7,041 nucleotides of DNA from positions 1-7,041 of the forward strand of contig DATAZV010000202.1 of the NCBI GenBank assembly GCA_036271855.1, read 5' to 3'. Position numbers and translations under genes: made by a program. The notes below the pieces were generated by a model. It was not told the DNA's origin. It saw nothing but the letters and a program-made list of their open reading frames with translations, and did no database searches. Source of the DNA: JAQGMJ01 sp036271855 (GTDB lineage Bacteria > Pseudomonadota > Gammaproteobacteria > Burkholderiales > JAEUOS01). This document shows, piece after piece, positions 1 through 6,147 of the stretch; position 1 is the stretch's first letter, and every line of letters begins with the position of its first letter.

Positions 1-456
1 CAAATCGGCTGGTACGGCACCGCGATGCTCTGCTACGTGACCCCGAAGGAACACCTGGGCCTGCCGAACAAGAAGGACGTGAAGGACGGCATCATGGCCT
101 ACAAGATCGCGGCGCATGCGGCGGACCTGGCCAAGGGCCACCCGGGCGCGCAGATTCGCGACAACGCTCTCTCAAAGGCGCGCTTCGAATTCCGCTGGGA
201 CGACCAGTTCAACCTCGGGCTGGACCCGGATACGGCGAAGGACTTCCACGACGAAACCCTGCCCAAAGACTCGATGAAGGTGGCGCACTTCTGCTCCATG
301 TGCGGCCCACATTTCTGCTCGATGAAGATCACGCAGGACGTGCGCGAATACGCCGACAAGATCGGCTCCGATGCCGAGAGCGCCTTGGCCAAGGGCATGC
401 AAGAGAAGTCCATCGAGTTCATAAAAAAAGGCGCGGAGATTTATCACCGCGCCTAA
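1..456 (+). CDS. thiC: Phosphomethylpyrimidine synthase ThiC, C-terminal part (5' end outside window)
   Basis: ThiC is the radical-SAM enzyme that rearranges aminoimidazole ribotide into the hydroxymethylpyrimidine phosphate of thiamine; it acts in the cytoplasm. The reading frame is open from base 1 (QIGWYGTAMLCYVTPKEHLG) and ends at TAA 454-456, giving 151 residues of a protein usually about 600 or more long. The diagnostic ThiC cluster motif CSMCGPHFC, a C-x2-C-x4-C arrangement that binds the 4Fe-4S cluster, is encoded at 292-318 and is followed by SMKITQDVREYA, typical of the family. The C-terminal tail past the motif looks complete. Any TPP riboswitch would lie upstream, outside the window. 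Identification is by family recognition and is secure; there is no sign of frameshift or decay. Confidence 0.97.
   Translation, partial: QIGWYGTAMLCYVTPKEHLGLPNKKDVKDGIMAYKIAAHAADLAKGHPGAQIRDNALSKARFEFRWDDQFNLGLDPDTAKDFHDETLPKDSMKVAHFCSMCGPHFCSMKITQDVREYADKIGSDAESALAKGMQEKSIEFIKKGAEIYHRA
423..454 (-). terminator. Intrinsic terminator for minus-strand transcription, overlapping the thiC 3' end
   Basis: Bases 429-436 (AGGCGCGG) pair perfectly with 447-454 (CCGCGCCT) around a 10-base AT-rich loop. Read on the minus strand, the 8-bp GC-rich stem is followed directly by seven T residues (429-423), the classic intrinsic terminator form. On the plus strand the stem is followed only by AAATCT, so it would be weak for thiC. 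The likely client is the minus-strand gene at 610-825, whose stop lies about 155 bases upstream of this hairpin. The structure lies within the last codons of thiC. Confidence 0.65.
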
Positions 457-526
457 ATCTAGCGAACTAGAGGAGACAAACTGGCAACTGCAGGGGAAAC
501 TGGACGATAGCGCTGGGCCCTAAGGC

Positions 527-552
527 CGGCGCGCCGTGTTGGCGGCGCGCCG
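527..552. repeat. Inverted repeat made of two GGCGCGCC palindromes
   Basis: CGGCGCGCCG occurs at 527-536 and again at 543-552, separated by six bases (TGTTGG). Each arm is itself a palindrome, so the pair is both a direct and an inverted repeat and could form a 10-bp hairpin. It lies in the thiC/small-gene convergent intergenic region, with no T-run on either side. It may be a transcript-end stem or a simple GC-rich repeat. Confidence 0.5.
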
Positions 553-609
553 CAGGTGCAACGCGATGCTGGGTGGTGCGAAACGGAGAGGGCGGGTCAG
601 TGGACCGGC

Positions 610-825
610 TTATTCCTCGGCGGCGGTTTCTTCGTCGATATCGCTATCGATCGAAGCGTCGAATTTGGCGAGGTCGGCCGAACGCTTGCTGCGGTTCGGG
701 CAATCCAGCGGGTGGCAGACGCGGCTTTTCAGGTTCCAGCCTTCGGCTTTTTTCAGGGCTTCTTCGACCACCACGCCGCCAAACAGGTGAGCGAAATGGT
801 TGGGTTGCAGTGCTTGGGCTTGCAT
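610..825 (-). CDS. Small hypothetical protein, 71 residues, acidic C-terminus, CHPLDC motif
   Basis: I do not recognise this family. It is called as real because ATG 825-823 is preceded by AAGAGGAGAA (bases 840-831), a near-ideal Shine-Dalgarno with the core about seven bases from the start; a second ATG at 830-828 is out of frame and too close to it. The product starts MQAQALQPNHFAHLFGGVV, has a short Cys pair (C37 and C42, in CHPLDCPNRSKRS) in a basic stretch, and ends in a strongly acidic tail (residues 57-71). No signal peptide or membrane segment is visible. The gene is convergent with thiC, with a good minus-strand terminator at 423-454, and divergent from the YkgJ-like gene. The Cys/His pair could bind metal or be redox-active, but that is speculation. 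Confidence 0.72.
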   Translation of the reverse strand: MQAQALQPNHFAHLFGGVVVEEALKKAEGWNLKSRVCHPLDCPNRSKRSADLAKFDASIDSDIDEETAAEE

Positions 826-830
826 GGCAT

Positions 831-840
831 TTCTCCTCTT
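831..840 (-). promoter_or_regulatory. Strong ribosome binding site of the 71-residue gene
   Basis: On the minus strand this reads AAGAGGAGAA, containing AGGAG seven bases before the ATG at 825. It decides the start and is the main reason for believing this small gene is translated. Confidence 0.75.
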
Positions 841-940
841 TCGTTGCTAGTTGCGTGGTTGGTGCAGGGCGATGCGGGATCAGTGAGGCTCTTTCGTTGG
901 ATTGCATTGTGCGGGCCTTCGCCAAAACGCAACATCAGAG

Positions 941-976
941 CTACACCGGTAATCGTGTAGGAAGACTTCCGACACG
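941..976. promoter_or_regulatory. Nested dyad symmetry, candidate operator between divergent genes
   Basis: Two overlapping dyads are seen. The first is CTACAC (941-946), 8 bases, then GTGTAG (955-960). The second is centred on A965: arms 954-964 and 966-976 match at 10 of 11 positions (core GGAAG-A-CTTCC, outer GTGT and ACAC), the one mismatch being 959/971. The GTGT block at 955-958 is shared, so ACAC-GTGT-ACAC alternates at 943, 955 and 972. It lies between the divergent 71-residue gene and the YkgJ-like gene, 40 bases before the latter. The single-base centre suits a dimeric DNA-binding protein better than an RNA hairpin. The regulator is unknown. Confidence 0.45.
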
Positions 977-1016
977 GTCATAATCGCGATATTTGAATTA
1001 ATTTCCTTATAAATCA

Positions 1017-1286
1017 ATGGATTGCCGTTCCGGCTGCGGTGCCTGTTGCATCGCTCCCTCGATCTCCTCCGCCATTCCGGGCATGCCGCAAGGCAAACCG
1101 GCCGGGGTGCGCTGCGTGCAACTGGACGCGGCCAACCAATGCCTGATCTTCGGCCGCCCGGAACGCCCGGCGGTGTGCGTGAGCCTGATGCCCGCTGCCG
1201 AGATGTGCGGCGACAGCGCCGCGCAGGCGATGCTCTGGCTGACCCGCCTGGAGCTGGCGACGGCGGGCGGGGTGGCGGGCAAATAA
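1017..1286 (+). CDS. YkgJ-family cysteine-cluster protein
   Basis: This 89-residue protein matches the YkgJ / UPF0153 family, small proteins annotated as putative zinc- or iron-chelating; their biochemical role is not established. It begins MDCRSGCGACCIAPSIS, with the family's N-terminal C-x3-C-x2-CC cluster (C3, C7, C10, C11), followed by the conserved stretch around PGMPQGKPAG and further cysteines at C33, C42, C54 (RPAVC) and C64 (EMCG). Eight cysteines in 89 residues, all in family positions as I recall them, point to an intact metal site. No signal peptide is seen. ATG 1017 is the family start, although the preceding sequence is AT-rich with no clear Shine-Dalgarno; TATAAA at 1008-1013 sits unusually close. 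It is transcribed away from the 71-residue gene. Confidence 0.9.
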   Translation: MDCRSGCGACCIAPSISSAIPGMPQGKPAGVRCVQLDAANQCLIFGRPERPAVCVSLMPAAEMCGDSAAQAMLWLTRLELATAGGVAGK

Positions 1287-1416
1287 GGGGCCGCCCGGAG
1301 CGGGGTTTCGGGGCAGGGCGGCGGTGCAGGGCGTCGGTGCGGGGTTGCGCGGGGAGGCGGACGCGCGCCCGCGGGGATGGCGGGGCGGCGATCATCTTTC
1401 CCGTGTACGCATCCTG

Positions 1417-1422
1417 TATGAT
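1417..1422 (+). promoter_or_regulatory. Possible -10 element (TATGAT) ahead of the STAS gene
   Basis: TATGAT lies 51 bases upstream of the STAS start, in the only non-GC-rich part of the 187-base gap between the YkgJ-like and STAS genes. No convincing -35 is seen at the right spacing, so this is weak. It is the best candidate promoter for the three-gene run to 4986. Confidence 0.25.
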
Positions 1423-1473
1423 GGTTTGCAGGGGTCGTCGCAATCGCTTGTCTATCGGGGGAAGGCAGCAAGC

Positions 1474-1845
1474 ATGGAATTCGCCAGCCGGCGCGCAGCC
1501 GACATCGTCATCGCCGCGCCCGCCGGGCGCATCGATCACGCCAGCGCAGAGGGCTTTCGCCTCGCGCTCGAAGCCCTGTTGGCGGATTGCGCCGAAGGCC
1601 GCGACGGCGTGGTGCTGGACTTGTCCGCCGTCGAATACATCAGCAGCGTGGGACTGCGCGTGCTGATGATGGCGGCCAAGCAGGTACGCGCGCAAAAGGG
1701 GCGCATCGTCGTCGCCGCCATGCAGCCGGTGGTGAAGGAGATTTTCGACATCAGCCGCTTCAACATGGTCTACGAATCCTTCGCCACGGTGCCCGCCGCA
1801 CTCGACCGGCTTTCGCCCGCGGCGCGCGCCGCCTACGGGGATTGA
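1474..1845 (+). CDS. STAS-domain anti-sigma factor antagonist (RsbV/SpoIIAA-like)
   Basis: Single-domain STAS protein of 123 residues, the usual size for SpoIIAA/RsbV-type antagonists. In that family the unphosphorylated form binds a HATPase anti-sigma kinase and releases its partner; phosphorylation of one serine switches it off. The switch motif is visible: VVLDLSAVEYISSVGLRVLM at residues 46-65, where Ser58 aligns with the phosphorylated serine of the family. ATG 1474 is chosen because GGGGGAAGG (1457-1465) lies eight bases upstream and translation from it gives a complete STAS fold; the open frame extends further up to 1324 but only into G-rich non-conserved sequence. The metallo-hydrolase gene starts four bases after its stop, and an RsbU-like phosphatase and RsbW-like kinase lie in the same neighbourhood, so it is probably the substrate of both. 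Confidence 0.93.
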   Translation: MEFASRRAADIVIAAPAGRIDHASAEGFRLALEALLADCAEGRDGVVLDLSAVEYISSVGLRVLMMAAKQVRAQKGRIVVAAMQPVVKEIFDISRFNMVYESFATVPAALDRLSPAARAAYGD

Positions 1846-1849
1846 TTCC

Positions 1850-2827
1850 GTGAAGGTGCGCTTCTGGGGCACGCGCGGCTCGATCCCTGTGTCACTGACC
1901 GCCGCCCAATTGCGCGCCAAGATGGCGGCGCTGCTGCGCGGAGCCAGCGGGCGCGAGCTGCGCGACGAGGCGGCGATCGAGGCCTATCTCGAATCGCGGC
2001 CGTTCCACGAGGTCGGCACCTACGGCGGCCACAGTTCCTGCGTCGAGATCGAGACCGGCGGCCCGGAGTACGTGCTGTGCGACATGGGCAGCGGCCTGCG
2101 GCCTTTCGGCGAAGCGATGATCGGGCGCCACGGGCCGGGCCAGCCGCAGACCTACCATGTGTTCATGTCCCACCTGCACTGGGACCACATCATGGGCCTG
2201 CCCTTCTTTACGCCGGCCTACATTCCGGGCAACCGCCTGGTCATCTACGGCTGCCACGAGCGCCTGCGCGAAGCCCTGGTGCGCCAGCAGGACAATCCTT
2301 CCTTCCCGGTGCCGTTTTCCTATTTCGGTGCCGGCATCGAGTTCGTGCAGATGACCCCTGGCGTGCCGGTCGAGGCGGCGGGCCTGAGAGTGACGGCGAA
2401 AAAGCAGCAGCACGCCGGTGACTCTTACGGCTACAGGTTCGAGCAACTGGGCGAACAGGCCGGCGCGCCAGGCAAGACCTTGATCTACACCACCGACTCG
2501 GAGCACAAGCTCGACGACGTCGCACTGACCCAGGGCTTCGTCGAATTCTTCAGGGGCGCCGACCTGGTGGTGTTCGACGCCATGTATTCGCTCGCCGAGG
2601 CGATCTCGGTGAAGGCCGACTGGGGGCACTCGAGCAACATCGTCGGGGTCGAGCTGTGCCAGATGGCGGGCGTCAGGCACCTGTGCATGTTCCACCACGA
2701 GCCCGCCTTCGGTGATGCCGCCATCGACGGCGTGCTGGCAGACACCCGGCGCTACGAGGAAATCTCGCGCGCCGGCGCGCCCCTGCGGGTGACGGCGGCC
2801 TACGACGGCCTGGTGATCGAGCTATGA
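1850..2827 (+). CDS. Metallo-beta-lactamase-fold hydrolase (PhnP/RNase Z-like superfamily branch)
   Basis: A 325-residue cytoplasmic protein with the full set of MBL metal ligands: SHLHWDH (H108, H110, D112, H113), H188 (QQHAG), the TTDSEH region (D216) and FDAMY (D243), H260 in WGHSS, and FHHEP (H282, H283). The N-terminus KVRFWGTRGSIPV and TYGGHSSCVEIETG are typical of the COG1235-like group, which includes phosphodiesterases; the substrate cannot be told from sequence. A helical insert (about residues 17-55) separates those two motifs. The start is GTG 1850, four bases after the STAS stop, so the two genes are probably co-translated; no strong Shine-Dalgarno is present. Its place between antagonist and phosphatase suggests a role in the same pathway, for example removing a cyclic-nucleotide-like signal, but this is inference from position only. 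Confidence 0.9.
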   Translation: MKVRFWGTRGSIPVSLTAAQLRAKMAALLRGASGRELRDEAAIEAYLESRPFHEVGTYGGHSSCVEIETGGPEYVLCDMGSGLRPFGEAMIGRHGPGQPQTYHVFMSHLHWDHIMGLPFFTPAYIPGNRLVIYGCHERLREALVRQQDNPSFPVPFSYFGAGIEFVQMTPGVPVEAAGLRVTAKKQQHAGDSYGYRFEQLGEQAGAPGKTLIYTTDSEHKLDDVALTQGFVEFFRGADLVVFDAMYSLAEAISVKADWGHSSNIVGVELCQMAGVRHLCMFHHEPAFGDAAIDGVLADTRRYEEISRAGAPLRVTAAYDGLVIEL

Positions 2828-2853
2828 GGCAGGGCGCGTGAGGCGCGCCGCGC

Positions 2854-4986
2854 GTGCCTGAGGCGCAGGTGCCGGCGCGCGGGTGGCGCGGCCTGCTTGG
2901 GCGCGAGCGCGTGGCCGGGGTGGCGGTGCTGGCCCTGCTGCTGGTGCTGGCGGCCGGCGGCTCGAACTGGCAGCGGCGCATCCAGCTTGCGTGGTTCGAC
3001 AGCTACCAGGTGGCGGCGCCGCGCCAGGTCGGCTCGATGCCGGCGATCGTGGTGGCGATCGACGAAAAGAGCCTGGCCGAACTCGGCCAGTGGCCGTGGC
3101 CGCGCACCGTGATGGCCGACCTGGTAAAGGCGATCAACCGAGCGCAGCCGGCGGCGATCGGCATCGACGTGCTGATGCCCGAGCCGGACCGCATGTCGCC
3201 CGCGCACCTGCTGGGTGGCCTGCCGGTGGACGCCGACCTGGCGCGGCGCATCGCTGCCCTGCCGGACAACGACGCCGTGCTGGCGCAGGCGCTGGCGGGC
3301 GCGCCGGTGGTGCTGGGGATTGCCGGCATGCCGGAGGCGACCGGGCGCACCCTGCGCGCCGTGCCGATGCGCGTCAGGGGCGGCGATTCGGGGCCGGGTC
3401 TGCAACTCGGTTTGCGGCAATACGCCGGGGTGATGACCAGCCTGGATGAACTGGACCGCGCCGCGCCCGGCCACGGCCTGCTCTCCGCCCCCGACACCGA
3501 CAGCGGGGTGGTGCGCAGCGTGCCCCTGGTGGCCAGCGTTGACGGCACCCTGGCGCCGGCGCTCTCCATGGAAATGCTGCGCGTGGCCACCGGCATGCGG
3601 GGCTTCGTCCTGGGCGCGCAGGGGGCGAAGTTGCGGTCCATCGGCATCGCCGACCTGACCATACCGACGGCCGCCGACGGCGTGGCGTGGGTGCATTTCT
3701 CGCCGCGCGATTCACGCCGCCTGGTCTCCGCCTCCGATGTGCTGGCAGGGCGGGTGCCGGCGGAGCGCCTGGCGCACAAATTGGTACTGATCGGCGCCAC
3801 CGGCCTGGGCCTGCTCGACAACCAGGCCACGCCGATCGGCGTGCGCATGCCGGGCATCGAGATTCACGCCCAGTTGCTGGAGAACCTGTTCGACTCCACC
3901 TGGCTGACCCGCCCCGAATGGGCAGCGCAGGCCGAGTTCGCTGCCCTGCTGCTGCTGGGGATGTTGCTGATCGTCCTGGTGCCGGCGCTGACGCCGCGCC
4001 TGGCGCTTGTCGCCGGCGGCGCCTGCATCGCCGCCTTGCTCGCCGGGGGCTTCGGCGCCTACCTGTGGGCGCGCCTGCTGCTGGACGCCGCCACCCCTGC
4101 CATGGGCCTGCTGCTGCTGTTCGGCGCGCTGCTCGCCTCTTCGCTTTCCGAAGCGACACGGCGCAGGCGTGCGCTGGAACTGGAGGTGCAGGCGCAGCGC
4201 GAGCATGCCGCCCGCGTCGATGGCGAACTGCAGGCGGCGCAGCGCATCCAGACCGCCATCCTGCCGCGCGCCGACGCGCTCGCCGGCGAGGCGCGCATCG
4301 AGCTGGCCGCCAGCATGACCCCGGCGCGCGAGGTCGGCGGCGACCTCTACGACTTCTACATGCTCGATGCCGACCGCCTGCTGTTCCTGATCGGCGACGT
4401 CTCCGGCAAAGGCCTGGGCGCCAGCATGTTCATGGCGGTGAGCAAGGCCCTGTGCAAGAGCGTGGGCCTGCGCGGCGCGGCCAGAGACGACCCCGCCGGT
4501 ACGCGCATGACCCAGGCCAACCGCGAAGTGTCGCGGGAAAACCCGGAGTCGATGTTCGTCACGGTGTTCGCCGGCATCCTCGACCTGGCCAGCGGCGAAG
4601 TCGCCTACTGCAATGCCGGGCATGACAATCCCTACGTGCTGCGCCCGGGCAGCGAGCAACTGCGGCGCCTGGCCGACGGCGACGGCCCGCCCTTATGCGT
4701 GATCGATGACTTCGCCTACATTGGCGCCTCCCACACGCTCGCGGCGGGCGAGATGCTTTGCCTGATTACCGACGGCGTGACCGAAGCGCAAACCGCCGCC
4801 GGTGAACTCTACGGCGGCACGCGCCTGCAAAAGGTGCTCGAGCAATGCGCGCAAGCAGGCCAGGGCTGCGAGCAGGTGCTGGCGGCGGTGCAGGCCGATG
4901 TCGCCGCCTTCACCGGGCCGGTGGAACCGGCCGACGACCTGACCCTGCTGGTGTTGCGCTGGCGCGGGCCGGGGGCGGCGCGATGA
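2854..4986 (+). CDS. CHASE2 sensor fused to SpoIIE/RsbU-type PP2C phosphatase
   Basis: A 710-residue membrane receptor phosphatase. Residues 19-36 are a first membrane helix. Residues about 40-350 are a periplasmic CHASE2 domain (IVVAIDEKSLAELGQWPWPR, AAIGIDVLMPEPD, LVLIGATGLGLLDNQATP, PGIEIHAQLLENL). Two or three hydrophobic helices follow (about 361-379, 383-404, 406-430). A charged coiled-coil linker (431-465) runs into QRIQTAILPRA, the usual entry to RsbU-type domains. The PP2C metal residues are present: VGGDLYDFY (D497, D500), GDVSGKGLGASMF (D515), NAGH (587-590), LITDGVTEA (D640) and ADDLTLL (D694, D695). By family it should dephosphorylate a phospho-STAS protein; the one at 1474-1845 is the obvious substrate. 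It lies 26 bases after the metallo-hydrolase gene. The start is uncertain between GTG 2854 and in-frame GTG 2869; neither affects the domains. CHASE2 ligands are generally unknown. Confidence 0.94.
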   Translation: MPEAQVPARGWRGLLGRERVAGVAVLALLLVLAAGGSNWQRRIQLAWFDSYQVAAPRQVGSMPAIVVAIDEKSLAELGQWPWPRTVMADLVKAINRAQPAAIGIDVLMPEPDRMSPAHLLGGLPVDADLARRIAALPDNDAVLAQALAGAPVVLGIAGMPEATGRTLRAVPMRVRGGDSGPGLQLGLRQYAGVMTSLDELDRAAPGHGLLSAPDTDSGVVRSVPLVASVDGTLAPALSMEMLRVATGMRGFVLGAQGAKLRSIGIADLTIPTAADGVAWVHFSPRDSRRLVSASDVLAGRVPAERLAHKLVLIGATGLGLLDNQATPIGVRMPGIEIHAQLLENLFDSTWLTRPEWAAQAEFAALLLLGMLLIVLVPALTPRLALVAGGACIAALLAGGFGAYLWARLLLDAATPAMGLLLLFGALLASSLSEATRRRRALELEVQAQREHAARVDGELQAAQRIQTAILPRADALAGEARIELAASMTPAREVGGDLYDFYMLDADRLLFLIGDVSGKGLGASMFMAVSKALCKSVGLRGAARDDPAGTRMTQANREVSRENPESMFVTVFAGILDLASGEVAYCNAGHDNPYVLRPGSEQLRRLADGDGPPLCVIDDFAYIGASHTLAAGEMLCLITDGVTEAQTAAGELYGGTRLQKVLEQCAQAGQGCEQVLAAVQADVAAFTGPVEPADDLTLLVLRWRGPGAAR

Positions 4987-5012
4987 ACCGGCCGCCCGCA
5001 GCCATGGCCGGA

Positions 5013-5606
5013 TCAGCGGACGATGATCTCCACGCGCCGGTTGCGCGGCTCGGAGACGCCGTCGGCGGTGGGCACGATAGGCTCGCGCTCGCCGCGCCCG
5101 CTGGCCTGGATGCCGTCCGGCGCGAGGCCGCGCTTGATCAGCTCGCCGCGCACGAACTCGGCGCGTTTGAGCGAGAGGGCGTCATTGGACTGGTCGCTGC
5201 CGACGCGGTCGGTATGGCCGACCACCGCGATCTCCGGCGCCGGGCGCCTGGCGATCTCGCCGAATATCTGCTCGACGGTGCGGCGGGTTTCGTCGGTGAA
5301 GGTGTCGCTGCCTTCGATGAAATAGAGCTGGAAGGAGCGCGGGCGCGCCGGCTGGGCGGCCAGGGCCGCGCCGAAAATCCCCTGCACGTCGGCGGCGCTC
5401 GACTCATAGGCCTGCACCGGGCCGCCGCTGCGGGCGCCGGCATAAGGGTGGTCCAGGGTTACCTGCTGGCCGCCGCTGTTGACGATCACCGCGGTGTGGC
5501 GGCCATTCTGTTCAGGCAGCAGGACGATGGTGTCGCGGCTGGCCGGCCCGGGCTGCGCGCAGGCGGCCAGCAGCAGCGCCAGCGCTGCCGTGAAAAGGGC
5601 GCGCAT
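5013..5606 (-). CDS. OmpA-domain lipoprotein
   Basis: A 197-residue protein with a lipoprotein signal peptide: basic start, hydrophobic stretch, and lipobox LLAAC giving an acylated Cys16. Ala17 at the +2 position favours the outer membrane. Residues about 25-85 are a short unassigned region, beginning DTIVLLPEQNGRHTAVIVN. Residues about 92-197 form an OmpA C-terminal domain: YFIEGSDTFTDETRR, VVGHTDRVG (D133), LSLKRAEFVRGELIKRG and PRNRRVEIIVR (R190/R191). D133 and the NRR arginine match the family residues that bind peptidoglycan diaminopimelate. The start, ATG 5606, lies three bases after the stop of the upstream FecR-domain gene, so the pair is an operon and probably translationally coupled. 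Its stop lies 26 bases from the end of the convergent phosphatase gene. Likely role: anchoring to, or sensing, the cell wall. Confidence 0.92.
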   Translation of the reverse strand: MRALFTAALALLLAACAQPGPASRDTIVLLPEQNGRHTAVIVNSGGQQVTLDHPYAGARSGGPVQAYESSAADVQGIFGAALAAQPARPRSFQLYFIEGSDTFTDETRRTVEQIFGEIARRPAPEIAVVGHTDRVGSDQSNDALSLKRAEFVRGELIKRGLAPDGIQASGRGEREPIVPTADGVSEPRNRRVEIIVR

Positions 5607-5609
5607 CGC

Positions 5610-6065
5610 CTAGCGCCCGGCCGGCGGATCGGCGCTGACCACGAATTCGGTGCCGCGCACGCCGAGGATGGTGGCGGGGGTGCGCACAGTCATCGACTCC
5701 GGCGACTGCTTGGCGATCTTGCCCGAGACTACGGCCAGCGTTCCCTGCTTCAGGGTGGAATCGAACTTGCCCTGGTAGGTGGTGGTATCGAAGGCATACT
5801 GGTCCAGCGAGAGCACGCTCTTGGGGCCGGCGGAGAGCAGCGAATTGTCGGTCATGGTGATGCCCACCGAGCCGTCGGCGCCGGTTTTCACCACGTCGGC
5901 TGCCTGCAGGCGCAGGCCGGGGGTGGCGGCCAGGGTCTGGCCGGCGCGCTCGATGCTGACCTGTCCCTTGACGATCTTGATCTGGCCGATCTCGGCGGCG
6001 TGAACGACACCCGCGGCCAAAATGCCGAGGGCGATGACGGTATGGCGCAAAAGACGGAGTTTCAT
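5610..6065 (-). CDS. Exported FecR-domain protein
   Basis: A 151-residue protein with a cleavable signal peptide (residues 1-23, ending VHA before AEIGQIKIVKG) and a FecR domain: VVKTGADGSVGITMTDNSLLSAGPKS, then TLAVVSGKIAKQ and MTVRTPATILGVRGTEFVV. The ATILGVRGTEF block is the family signature. Classical FecR is a membrane-bound sigma regulator with a cytoplasmic tail; this form is a soluble periplasmic version with neither membrane anchor nor anti-sigma tail. As I recall, such short FecR proteins often sit beside CHASE2 receptors and OmpA-type proteins. The start, ATG 6065, is supported by AAGGAG eight bases upstream (minus-strand 6079-6074). It is the first gene of a two-gene operon with the OmpA lipoprotein and is divergent from the HATPase gene. 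Its ligand or partner is unknown; the CHASE2 periplasmic domain encoded next door is a reasonable candidate. Confidence 0.9.
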   Translation of the reverse strand: MKLRLLRHTVIALGILAAGVVHAAEIGQIKIVKGQVSIERAGQTLAATPGLRLQAADVVKTGADGSVGITMTDNSLLSAGPKSVLSLDQYAFDTTTYQGKFDSTLKQGTLAVVSGKIAKQSPESMTVRTPATILGVRGTEFVVSADPPAGR

Positions 6066-6073
6066 CCCTGGGG

Positions 6074-6079
6074 CTCCTT
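6074..6079 (-). promoter_or_regulatory. Ribosome binding site of the FecR-domain gene
   Basis: Reads AAGGAG on the minus strand, eight bases before ATG 6065. It fixes the start of the FecR-domain gene. Confidence 0.75.
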
Positions 6080-6127
6080 GTTATTGCCGCTGGCCGCGAC
6101 CCGATGCGAGGCGCGCGCTGGCATAGA

Positions 6128-6147
6128 ATACCTGTCCAGCATACCTG
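6128..6147. repeat. Direct repeat ATACCTG, candidate regulator site
   Basis: ATACCTG occurs at 6128-6134 and 6141-6147, 13 bases start to start, in the 129-base gap between the divergent FecR-domain and HATPase genes. On the minus strand it reads CAGGTAT twice. A tandem heptamer at this spacing could be a pair of half-sites on one face of DNA or an accident of overlapping promoter elements; TAGAAT at 6124-6129 overlaps the first copy. Chance cannot be excluded for so short a repeat. Confidence 0.3.

Noticed and set aside
536..983. Plus-strand open frames at 536-790, 556-960 and 573-983
   Set aside because: They overlap the 71-residue minus-strand gene, lack clear ribosome sites and show no recognisable features.
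1008..1013. TATAAA as the -10 element of the YkgJ-like gene
   Set aside because: It lies only three bases before the ATG and has no -35 at proper spacing, so the predicted start site would fall inside or at the start codon.
1324..1473. N-terminal extension of the STAS protein from an upstream start
   Set aside because: The extension is G-rich, unlike any STAS N-terminus, whereas ATG 1474 has a good ribosome site and gives a full-length domain.
880..1920. 346-codon minus-strand open frame across the YkgJ-like and STAS genes
   Set aside because: Antisense to two recognisable genes; the translation is Arg/Pro-rich with no family features.
2800..3696. Long minus-strand open frame opposite the CHASE2 region
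   Set aside because: His/Arg/Gln-rich shadow typical of GC-rich codon bias; the plus strand holds clear CHASE2 motifs.
4988..5011. CCGGCC/GGCCGG inverted repeat as a bidirectional terminator between the phosphatase and OmpA genes
   Set aside because: Only six base pairs with a 12-base loop and no T-run on either strand.
6091..6108. Sigma-54 promoter (TGGC...GC) ahead of the HATPase gene
   Set aside because: The spacing between GG and GC is 12 rather than the required 10, and the -12 element is poor.
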